Assembly: GCF_014839805.1 (NCBI RefSeq)
Contig: NC_051129.1
Coordinates: 7,382,920-7,446,919, forward strand
Length of the DNA stretch: 64,000 nt
Reading direction: 5' to 3'
Source: Manduca sexta
Lineage: Eukaryota; Arthropoda; Insecta; Lepidoptera; Sphingidae
Positions 43,034 to 53,658 of the stretch are shown piece after piece. The position numbers and the translations under genes are program-made. The number at the start of each line of letters is the position of its first letter. Positions within the stretch are counted from its first letter, which is position 1. The notes below the pieces were generated by a model. It was not told the DNA's origin and did not search any database. It saw nothing but the letters and a program-made list of their open reading frames with translations.

Positions 43034-46000
43034 ATGCAAGGTATGCTGAAAAAATACGTTTCTTTCGCGTTTTTTTTAATTTAAATTGTTTTTGGTATTA
43101 GAGTATTTTGATGGTCTCATCGTCATCGTAAAACTGGTATACACCAGACAAGAGTTTTTATAAGGAAAAGCTTCAGATGCATTTTAGAAGTGGTTATTTT
43201 TTTAATGACGAATACAATCTAAAATGTTGGTTGACTTAACTTTATTACATTTTCATTTAAAAAATTTTGTTAACTTTTTCTACGATTTATTTATTCAAAA
43301 TAATTTACATAACATTATTTATTTCTCATTTTATTCTCTAAGAGATACTTTAAAGTTATATTTTATATTTGCATTCATATAATGCAGATACATAAAAAGT
43401 TATTTAATTTTGGATTATAATCACCAAGATATCTTAACTGACTTAATAATTTATTGGTTGTTGAATTATAAAACCATGGATTTAGTTTAATATCGCTATT
43501 CACCAGTGCATACACTTTACTTTAGAATATATCACAAGCGTTGGAAGAGACAGGTCCAGATCACCCATCAGTGCGGAGAATGTAGGACACAGACAAGGCA
43601 ATAATATTCACGATGGAATGAATAATTCAGATGTGGCAAGCTCAAATATAAACCCATTGATAATGTCAAATATGTACACACAAGGTATAAATCTCGAATA
43701 TTACTAATATTAAAAAACTCATGGTCCAATCAAAAAAAAAAAAATGATTTCATTACATTCACTTAATTCTAATGTGTAAAAAAATAACTTCAATATAAGG
43801 GGTAACAGGTACCAAAAACAGATTTAATATATGTGTTGTGGGATAAAATGCTGAGACAGAAACACTGTCTTCATACAAATCACTTTAATTAATGTAATGT
43901 ATCACCTTGTATTTGGTGACCCATTTTTTACAAAATGTAACTCCATGGACACTTCTGAAAAAATGATTAACCAGAGCATCTTATTCCTCAACCTTAAAAC
44001 TCTCTTAGAACAATCTTATGTTAAATGAATTATTTTTTGCCCCTTCTACCACTTAATAATTCCCTTCTACCACTGAATTATTAGAAATTATCAGTTAAAA
44101 GCACTTTCACCCAGAAACATCATTGTGATTTCTATGTTAGTAATAAAAATTTACCACACTATTTGTTACCCTATGGCAAGAGTGGGCACTCTGGCAAGGA
44201 AGATTGCTTCTTGTACAGATTTATTAAGTCTTGTAGTTTTGGTTTTAGTGCTAATTGCTGTTTGTCGAACTTTTTGAAGCTTAGCATTTACATCTGAAGA
44301 AGTAGTAATACTGTTTTTCAGCATTTAGCTCTTAATAAATTTAGCTTTCCTAACCAATGTTTCTTCTTAATGAGTTGTAAGTTTGATGTTATTACTAACC
44401 ACTGTTACGAAAACCACGAAAACGTCTGGACTGTAAACGCAAGATGTTTGAGTCAACAGACAAAAAAAATTGAGCTACAATTATCACTTCAATTTATTAC
44501 ATCATGCATGAATAGAAAAAAAAACAAAAGACAAAAAACTGCCAGTCAGCAAACTCTTATACGATAAAATTCCATTAAATTTGACCTACCAAAAAAAAAT
44601 GAAAGTTAAATAAAAATCTGATGACATTCTTACTTTTTTCACCTCCATGCGCAATAGACGAAATTCCTGTAAATTTGATCATGAGTGTAGATAACTGGAA
44701 TCTAAATGTTTAGATGATGATATGGATGTAGTACATAATTAATTTTAAAATATTCCTTTGATTTTTTTTTTGTAATGCCAGCTGTCTATCAGATCTAATA
44801 GTAGTGTTAGATTTTTAATATTTTCATAATAATATTTTATGTTTGGGCCATTCTGTTGTATTGCAGGAAATATGATGATGGCTGGTGGATTATACCCAAA
44901 CATGATTATGCCTGGAGCAATAATTGGAAGTGGAATGATGGCTCCAACTGGAATGGAAATTATTTCTGGAACTAGTATGGAACTAGTACAACAAAGTCCA
45001 ATAGATATGGCAGCAATTGCAGGGCAACAAATGACAGCAACATCTATGGCTCCATCAAGCACCCCTGCAATGGACATGAGCATGATGGGCGGGATGATGA
45101 TGGATCCTACAATGATGGCTATTTATCCTGGCATTTCTACTGAAATGGCTGTGCAGAGGAATAAAGAAATTGTACTAAAACATTGCAAATTGATTCCCCC
45201 TGATTCAGGCACACCACAACCTCCAAGAAGAGTTAAACCCCCTGGATGCCGAACTATCTTTGTTGGTGGTTTCCCTGACAAAGTCCGGGAAAGCACTGTG
45301 AAAGAAATATTTGAAAACTATGGAAGAATACATACTTTAAGGCTGTCTAAAAAAAACTTTTGTCACATCCGTTTTGAGAGGGAGAATAGTGTGGATGCAG
45401 CCATGGCTATATCAGGCTACAGAATTAAACTTACAACCAAAGAAAAAGATGATATGGAGAGTGAAGATAATTCGAATGCCACAGCTGGTTGGCTTCATGT
45501 TGATTATGCATTGGTAAATATATGTTTAACTGTGTGTATTGTGTATCTGAAACAAAAGAGCTTATACAATTAATTTTAAAAATACTTTCTTCAACATTTC
45601 ATACTTCAAGACCTACCAGCCTAACCTGTGTGTTGTTTAAATTTTTGAAGCACGTACTTAGATGCTTTTTTTGTATACACCTACTATTAGGATCTTGTCT
45701 ATACTTATATATAAAGCTGAAGATTTCGTTTGTTTGAACGCACGCTAATCTCTGGAACTACTGAACCAATTTTGTATTTTTTTATTAATGGGAAGCTACA
45801 TTACCCCTGAGTACTATAGGCTACTTTTTATACCGCGGAAAATATAAAGCGGATCTTTTATCGCAGAACAATTTTTCCAGTACCTATTAAGAGTTATTTA
45901 TTTACTTCTTAAATCATTGCCTTCATCCCTTAGAGTCGAGATGATCAAAATGAGTACGAAAGACACCAAAGGCAGCTGATCCGCGCCCAACAAGCACAAA

Positions 46001-49000
46001 TAGAGCAACTGAGTGCACAGCAAGAGATAGCAAGTCGAAGCATGAGTTACGACCGTTTAAGACGCTCACCTTCCCCAGTCAGAATCCAACCCTTTTCAAA
46101 TGTCGCCATGCTCCAGCTGGGTGAGAAGATTAAGAATGAAGAACATTTTTCCAGTTCTGTTCCTGTAAGTTGAACATTTTTATACATAAATTGTTAATTA
46201 ATAATTATTATAGATCGGTAAAACAGAGGGTAAGAATTTAAATACCCTCCAATCAAAAAATCCTCTATAAATTAAATGGATTTGTTTGTCTTTTCACCAT
46301 ATTATAAGTCGCATGTAATATTTGGTAATTTGACGCAAGTGTAGTCGCCTCGGGGAACCGCCAAAGAAGTATTTTCAACTCCCTTGTCGGGGTTCGGTCC
46401 TATGTGTTGATTCAGGACATGGTCTACCTGAGTGCCAAATTTTCTCCAAATTCGTATCGTTGTTATTGCGTTTATTTCTAAAAAATATTTTCACTCGCAC
46501 ACTTTCGCATTTATATTAATAAGATAAGAAGTAAGATAAGATATATTATAAATCGTGATCCTTTTCACGCCATTTTTGGGCTAGGAATCTAAATCTTTTA
46601 TGCTGTCCGTCGTAATATTTTTTTCTAACTGTATTCTTGTTTACTGTCACCTACATAAAAGTTACTTTCCTATCTTAGACGCTTTTAGCATGGCTGGAGC
46701 GAGGGGAATGTTCTAAGAAAAATTCAAATCAGTTCTACTCCATGATCCAAGCAACAAACACGCATATTCGACGACTATACAACGAGAAAATGCAGGCTGA
46801 AGAAGAATTGCAAGAATCCAAGGAAAGAGTCAAGAAACAAATTGAATATGTGATTGAACAACGTGAGTTGGCCTTTATGGCAATGTTTTTTTGTTTATTT
46901 ATTTTGGTCTGATGTGCGAAAGTCGTCTCGTTAGATCCTTGCTCAATCAACATAATGTGTATGTATTGTAATTATAAATTCTTGGTCTTTGAAGGTAAGG
47001 TAAACAAGATTTTGTTTACACATTGAATTATTACAAAACACGCCTAAGATGCTAGTATGCTTGTGAACAATGTCATTAGACATCTTATGATGATATATGC
47101 ACATTGTCTCTCATAGCAATACTAAGCTGTCGGTCTGGAGTTAACATCAATTTTCCGTAAAAGAAGAAATGGTAATATACTCGTATATAAAATACACTCA
47201 CTCTGGTACCTAGCAATTGATAGTTCTCCGCAAACCAGTGGTTCGGCAGTAGTCTGCAGATGTTATTGAGTGCCCTTAAAACGTCGTAAGCTATGTGGAA
47301 AAGTTGGGTTCTAATTTGTAAGTTATCTACCTAATATGATCTAGCAATGATACTTCTATCGCGTTCGCTGTATTTCGATGTGACCTACCTATAAATTATC
47401 TGGTGTAATCTAGCAACTTTAATCAAGCAGATGGAGTATATTGGTAGATCATAAATAACAGTTCGTGCTGTGTGGTAACCCACAGTAAGTACTGCACTTT
47501 TATCCAAGGCACAAAGTTCTCAATACGCAAATTGTGGCGTGTTGTCATCTCGTCAACTAGCGCGGCATCTAGGTATAGTAACGCTCCTGCTTCTTAACGC
47601 TGATACGCTTGGACGCATTCGTACGACGGTATGTTTGGTCTGTGGGCTGCTCTCAATGCTCTAATTTATAACCCTCAGTCGAACAGGTGGCGAAAGTCTT
47701 TAACGCGGCTACTCACCAACGTGTATGGGATCATTTTACAAAGCCGCAAAGAAAGAATATCGAAACTTGGCAGAAAATGACGCAGGTACCTACAGACGCT
47801 ATTGTTTGATTCAAAACAATATATAGATTTAAAATCAAAAACCCACATTTGTTGAGTATTACAATTTCTATGAAACTAGAGGGAAAACAATATGGTTACC
47901 ATATAATCTTTAATTATCAATTTTACTACATTTACATCGACGCGCTTTCAAGCATTATGCCAACAAACATTAATAATATCTTTATGAAAATTAAATTGCA
48001 TACGAAATTGTAGTAACAATAAGATGGGTGTATTAACTAACTGCCGTCTCTACTCTTCTGGAGTCAGCTGGGATCAGGTAACTCTATAATAAGGTATGCC
48101 ATGTAACTAGTATTTACTTAATAATATATATAATTATCAATGTTATATTTAAGTAACGGCTGCAATGGTCCGTATTACTTAATGAATAAATTAATCTTTT
48201 CAGGAGTTCAATTCATTAAAGGAAGAATTTAATGATAAGTTCTATAATGATGACAGTGAATCAAATAGTGTTCACAACAAACACGTAGACTACAACATGG
48301 AAGAACTACAAGAGTTGAGAGTAAATATTATTTTACCCTTTTTTAACTAATTATGCTTATTTACTGTCCGCGGTTTGCCCTTAAATGACTGATATTAGTT
48401 TTTAATATTAAAGCCAAAAACCAATTTATATTATATCAATGTAATATCTAAATCAAATAACGTTTTTTTTTGTTTTATTGCCTTAATAGGCGAACGAGCA
48501 AGCCGTCGCCTACCTTGTAATTACAGCTACAGCGCAGAAGTGAAAAAGAAAACAATTATTTAAGTTTTGAAAAGTTAATAAGTTCTTCTGACAATTCATA
48601 CAATTTGTCTATACGTATTTTTCCAGAGAGAAAATGAGAGTCTTCAATTTCAATTGGAGGCCTACAAAAATGAAGTTGACGTCATAAAAGCGGACGCAAG
48701 AAAGGAATTGGACAAATTGAAAATACAACTTGCTGCGCAGCAAGCACTGCAGTTGGCACTGGAGAAAAAAAACGTAATTATGTTTTAAAAGCCCTGTAAA
48801 ATACATTTGATCGACTTTGAAATAATGTTGACTATTAAGGCACTTCAAATTGCCCGCACCGAGGCAAATTTTAAGGCGCCCTTACGCTTGTGGACCTTAA
48901 TTTTTTCGATATACATAATGAGTAGTTTCACATAAACTTAACATAATATGTAAAAAATCGTTACTAGTGAGCTGATAGGTAAATCATCTGTGAAGTCAAA

Positions 49001-49754
49001 AGTAATTTCCATCATACTCCAGTATATACTAGTCTGGTTAATATTGTTTTAACAAACTAGCAACTTCTTACATAAAATACTACTAAAAAATATTACAGCC
49101 TCCGTTGCCATTGCCGATAGAGAAACCCCCTCCACCGCCGCCGCTACCGGATGATCTAGATGCAAAAGTGACTTTGAAAGAAATCGTCGAACCCGGCTGC
49201 GGGGAAGCCAAACTCATTGGTATTATGTCACCCTTCCTACAGGTACGTATAGTTTAAATATCCATTTTTATATAATGATTACCCAAGGATAAATAATTAA
49301 TAATCTAAAACGATCGCATCATTAGCAGATATTCGACCATTACATTATATTATTATTAATCACTCATAATGTTCAATAAAATCCTTGTTACAATGTTCGA
49401 GTAAAATGACGTACGTGCTCTAGCTTCCGTGGTTTTTAAGGTATTGTTTCCAGTTGACGAAGCCTAAAACCAGCTTTAAACTCAGATATATATAAGCTCT
49501 TCATAGACGGCTATTATTTCGGCGGGCCCTAACCTATTTAATTTTTCCAGGTACATCCACATGGTGCTAGTCTCGACTACGTGGTGTCTTACGTGAAAGC
49601 GATTTTGCCCAACGTGACGCAGTCTACAATACATCACGTTTTAGAGAAACATAACGATGTATTCAGACGTACCACATCCGGGATGGGTGCGAATATGGAG
49701 CATAAATGGACGTTCATCGCGTTCAATAACAATGACATTTCACAGCCAAGGTGA
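43034..49754 (+). CDS. ENOX: ENOX-type (ecto-NOX disulfide-thiol exchanger) RRM and coiled-coil protein
   Basis: Eleven exons: 43034..43040, 43526..43684, 44867..45513, 45934..46164, 46679..46862, 47679..47785, 48204..48320, 48627..48773, 49099..49242, 49551..49754 form the ten coding segments I can join without phase conflict, giving 648 aa; an extra 5' non-coding exon is possible. Features in order: a Met-rich segment (56-145; MMGGMMMDPTMM), an RRM (about 184-265; RNP2 IFVGGF, RNP1 KKNFCHIRF), a Q-rich segment, a helical region matching ENOX (LLAWLERGECSKKNSNQFYSM; KPQRKNIETW), coiled coil (about 470-530), a Pro-rich linker (PPPPPPLP), and a C-terminal domain (LIGIMSPFLQVHPHGASLDY). Vertebrate ENOX1/2 are reported surface/secreted NADH oxidase and disulfide-thiol exchange proteins, though RRM content suggests RNA binding. 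Function here is by homology only. The coding part of exon 1 is just ATG CAA G. Confidence 0.9.
44041..44082. repeat. Tandem duplication, 21 bp x 2
   Basis: CCCTTCTACCACTTAATAATT is followed at once by a second copy with two substitutions, in ENOX intron 2. Confidence 0.75.
45700..45890 (+). repeat. Dispersed repeat family A, copy 2
   Basis: Contains AAAGCTGAAGATTTCGTTTG, GAACGCACGCTAATCTCTGG, GGAAGCTACATTACCCCTGA and TATAGGCTACTTTTTATACC, matching 32710-32900 block by block. It lies in ENOX intron 3 in sense orientation. Confidence 0.7.
46370..46535 (+). repeat. Dispersed repeat resembling a non-LTR retrotransposon 3' tail
   Basis: The block CCTGAGTGCCAAATTTTCTCC...CACTTTCGCATTTATATTAAT follows a pattern (CCAAATTTCATC-like phrase, then CGCATTTATAATATTA-like end) common in lepidopteran repeat tails. 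A related phrase occurs at 54790-54850. It is in ENOX intron 4; class assignment is from memory of the pattern, not a search. Confidence 0.5.
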
Positions 49755-50313
49755 ATGATGTATTCAAGAGCGAACCACTCAACATATCAGTGACTTAAGT
49801 TTACCAGTATTGCTTAAAACTTACTTAATAATACGTGATCAGTAGTTACAATATATATAAAGAACAATTTTTTTTAGATCAATGCTCATTAGTTAATTAC
49901 TGTAAGATGTTTGCTTTAATTATTTTTTAAGCAATTAGGTTATATTGATCATACTCAGTATTTATTTATATCATAGAAATAATAATATTGTACTTATTTA
50001 TATTAATACAAAATCAATCTTTATTTGACTTATCTTTATTAAAGACCCCCATAGTACCCTCTTACATTATGTTATCTTCCAGTGGCGGAGGATGAAATTT
50101 TCTGAAAGGGTACCTGACAAAACTTATAGGTACTAATAATATGCATAAATGCAGTCTGGATATCGTTCTCATAACAATTAGATTTTACATAAATTATGAA
50201 ATGGAAGCAGGCAGGAATTTGGTTGCTTGCACCGAGCTAGATAAGCTAATAAAAAATATATTTTGAAGGTACGGTGCTAAAAATAGCTACCCTTGCAGTG
50301 TTAAAATCCATAT

Positions 50314-50319
50314 AATAAA
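50314..50319 (+). terminator. Candidate poly(A) signal for ENOX
   Basis: AATAAA about 560 nt after the ENOX stop, and about 146 bp from the opposing DNAI2 3' end, so the two convergent transcripts would end close together. Confidence 0.45.
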
Positions 50320-50464
50320 GCATTTTACAACTCATCAGTATGCGTAAAATACTGGAAGTGATTCGCAGCGGGTTAATAAGTTTTTCCCACTTATATTTTC
50401 TTAATCTGTTTTAATCTTTCCGAGTGGATAATATGATAAATGCCACTTTTTTTGTACTCGAAAG

Positions 50465-50470
50465 TTTATT
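50465..50470 (-). terminator. AATAAA overlapping the DNAI2 stop codon
   Basis: On the minus strand the last codons read ...TCA CAA TAA ACT, so AATAAA spans the stop. No other minus-strand AATAAA was noticed between 50100 and 50464. If used, the mRNA would have a 3' UTR of only a few tens of bases. Confidence 0.5.
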
Positions 50471-53387
50471 GTGATTTTTGTCGTGCTTGCATTTCATTTA
50501 CGGTTTGCATGTACTCCGCAGTGGCCTCTTCAAGGTCCCTGTCATTGGCTGTAGGGTCGGACTCTGTCATCTGTTGCCCGCAATCACGGTCTTGCCGCAT
50601 TTTCAACCGCAATTCTCTCATACGTGCCTCCAGTATGCGCTCACGTTTATTTTCACGTTCCAATATCTGCAAATTTTCCAGTATTAATATCTATTGTGCT
50701 GCTAGGTTATTATTATTTGTGATTTTATTATACCTAGTACTTACGTGGGTGAGAAGTTGTTTATCATTTTTATCGGCTGTGCCTAAATTTTGCGATAGTT
50801 CAGCTAAATATATAGTCCCCTTACTGCTGCCACATGCCACTAGTAGACCCTAAAAATGTGTATTTTAATATAAGGTTGTTTACAACGAAAAAACTTACTT
50901 TCAATGTTGTCTATAACAAATTATTAGGATACCTGTACCTATCTATTTGATTCTTTAATATTTTAACAATACAAGTTTTAACAATGAAATCTAAATAATA
51001 TAATAACTCACTCCTTCATGTGGCCTGAGACGCAATAAAGGCTCGTCGCATAGTTGCGCAGTAACGATGGGTGCACTTCTTCGCCTGAGCAAGTCCCAGC
51101 AAGAGAGACAACCGTCCCATTGTGTCACCAGCATTAGAGAAAACCTATTGTAGTTGGGAGTTAGAAGGTATTTTTACTACAAAGTTACATATTTTGATAT
51201 AAATTTTAAAATTCAGTTTTAATAAACAATGAACAAAATACCGGATAGGGTTCCAAGCTCCATCAGTAAGTTTGGTGCGATGAGAGTACGTCCACAGAAT
51301 GGACGACTCTCTACAATCCTCGCTCCACACGCGCGCAGTCCAATCACCGACAGTCAAGAAGTTCTTCAAGAAAGTTGGATTGCGCTGAAGTGCATAAACC
51401 GGACCAAGGTGGGCCTCATACTGCCGACCAAAATAAATATCGTATTTATCCTAATTAAACGATTCTACCTATTGTAAGGCGAAGGAGTCTTACCTTCGAT
51501 GGAAGTTTTTCTAAAGGATTTTTTCCTTTGCGATTACCGCCAATAACCAATCCGGTTTCAGTTCCCACCATAAATCTAAAAATTTAATATAATTAATTCA
51601 ACATTATTACATTTGATAGGCAAGTCGTAGAGTAAGATATAGGAAACTTTTATCCCGGTAATTTGCTCCTATAGGTAATAATGATTGGTTTTAACCAGAT
51701 TTTCTCTGGCGTCGTAAGCTTTCACGCGGTCGAAGACACGGGCCTCACCTAGTAATTACTAGATGTGGCTCGTGTCTTCGACTGTCTCATTCTCGTCTCG
51801 TCTTCATTAGGTAATGAAGCAAATAATATGTACATAGTACCTAAGCTAAATTACCTTGTCGGTATTGTAGCTTCATATTCAAGAGCAGATATACCGATTG
51901 CATGGTCGATGTTTTGGGTGTCAGTCGTTGATTTTACAATGTCAATAATCATTGAATCAGTTGGTTCACTCATATTGCGCGTATCCCACCTACAATACAA
52001 TATTTTTTCTTAAAATTAGATCATCTATACGATTAAGATCAGATAGGAAAGAAGCTCAATGTTAGAAGTACCATTTAACGACGCCATCCGGTGATGAAGA
52101 AAAAAATTCTGCTCCAGTCTTAGAGTTGATGAATAATACATTGCGAACGAGATCACGATGTGCCACGTGAGGAGGACAAATCCCCGCTGGTTCCCCTCCC
52201 TTGCGTACATCCCACCAGCCTACCTACGAATAAAAAAACTACATGAACAGATTCTAATTGCTGCGTAGTGGTTAGGCCTGTGGGCTATGGTAAGTACTTC
52301 TTACCTGTCCATTCATCATTCCACCCACAAGAACATGTTGATCTCGAGGATTGTATTGCAGATCTAGTAGCGGTAGTGGAGGTTTTATTATCAACTCTGG
52401 TGCGTTTGCGTTTTCTATAAGAATAATTTATTAACCCAAGACTTGAACTATCAAATTAATCACATACAATGTTTACATAAGTACTTACATTTCTACAAAA
52501 AAATTGTACCTGCTAAACTACTCTATAATAGATAATTATAGAGTAGTTTAGCAGGTACAATTTTTTTGTAATAATATAATATTAAAGTGATGCACAATTA
52601 TTTTTTGAAGCACCGCGTTGTCATCCATACCGATGTCCCAAATGTAAGAAAGCTGTGTGTTTCTACTGGTCCTCATTAGTTCAACGTCAGCATGTGCTGT
52701 TGCTAACCGAGCGCCGCCGTCAGCCTGCCACGACAGAGCCCTCACTGGACGACGCGCTCCTGGTTCGCGATACACATTTACAGTATGGCAACTACTTTTT
52801 TCAACCGGAGGTATCGAGGGCGTATCAGAATAGTACGTTTCGTACATATCGATGGCGTTATTTTGTAGTATATTGTGTTCCATGCTCTAAAAAAGAACGC
52901 ATCTCCTACTAATAATTATCACACTAAATCAGTAACTTCAAAATATAATTTGAATCATACATGCCCCAAGTGCATTACGGCGTGTATGTAGGCGTCATCC
53001 TTTTCAATTTTCCGTCTGTATCGTTGCGCTGCTTCAGGATCGTTCATGTTAATATCTTTGGGCCACCCTCCTTCGACATGGTTAACGCCTGAACTCGTGT
53101 ATTCAGCCCTAAATTATACCATATATAGTATAAATGATTCACAACGTCCTTACGTAAATATAGTTCACTTACCTTACAGAATTCACCCAATGTTCGGACA
53201 TGGTACTAGTGTTCTGTATGCTTACATTAACAGGATTTCGCAGTATATAGTTTTTGAAAAATGATGGATTACATGGTATACTAACGCACATAACTGGCCC
53301 ATAGTCTTCAAATAATGTCTGACGGCCGAATTCACGTCTTCGTCTTGTGTATTCGTAAGTGATTTCATTTTTTTCGGGCTTGTCCAT
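50466..53387 (-). CDS. DNAI2: Axonemal dynein intermediate chain 2 (outer-arm IC2, WD-repeat)
   Basis: Eleven exons: complement(50466..50666, 50745..50849, 51012..51144, 51242..51420, 51494..51575, 51855..51989, 52072..52223, 52305..52414, 52631..52886, 52961..53108, 53173..53387); 571 aa, all phases agree. The N-terminus reads [20 protein letters not shown] and [20 protein letters not shown], then [11 protein letters not shown] and [12 protein letters not shown], typical of DNAI2. A WD-repeat propeller covers about 160-500 ([53 protein letters not shown]). The C-terminal helix is charged ([20 protein letters not shown]). It is somewhat shorter than human DNAI2 (about 605 aa), missing mainly an acidic tail. 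The protein anchors the outer dynein arm heavy chains in motile cilia; in insects that means sperm flagella and some sensory cilia. It is tandem and downstream of MEIOB. Confidence 0.95.
51729..51782. repeat. Loopless inverted repeat, 27-bp arms (24/27 paired)
   Basis: The arm starting GTCGAAGACACGGGCC is followed directly by its near-perfect reverse complement ending GTGTCTTCGAC, with three mismatches. It lies in the DNAI2 intron between exons 51494..51575 and 51855..51989. Confidence 0.85.
52494..52570. repeat. Perfect inverted repeat, 36-bp arms, 5-nt loop
   Basis: Bases 52494-52529 are exactly complementary to 52535-52570 around the loop AGATA; the arm includes TTGTACCTGCTAAACTACTC. It sits in the DNAI2 intron between exons 52305..52414 and 52631..52886. 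The absence of any mismatch means it is either young or maintained. Confidence 0.95.
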
Positions 53388-53596
53388 AGTTGGGACTTGT
53401 AAGTTTGACGCAAACGTTTGATCAATATGTACGTTGTAAGACGCGGTTTTAAGAAGTTAAATCGATAGATGCTTATTCTAGTAACGTACATACAGCTATA
53501 CGTAGATAGGATAGGAACATATTGTTAGGTATTAATATTAATCGTATTTAATTAAAGTATTTATTTCATAAAATAGCAAGTCAATTCACACATATT

Positions 53597-53602
53597 TTTA
53601 TT
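53597..53602 (-). terminator. Candidate poly(A) signal for MEIOB
   Basis: AATAAA on the minus strand 57-62 nt after the MEIOB stop and about 210 bp before the DNAI2 start codon, so MEIOB termination and the DNAI2 promoter share a very short interval. Confidence 0.55.
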
Positions 53603-53658
53603 ATAAAATTGCATAATGCATTTTAATTACCAAAAAAATAATAATTATAATGAAACAA

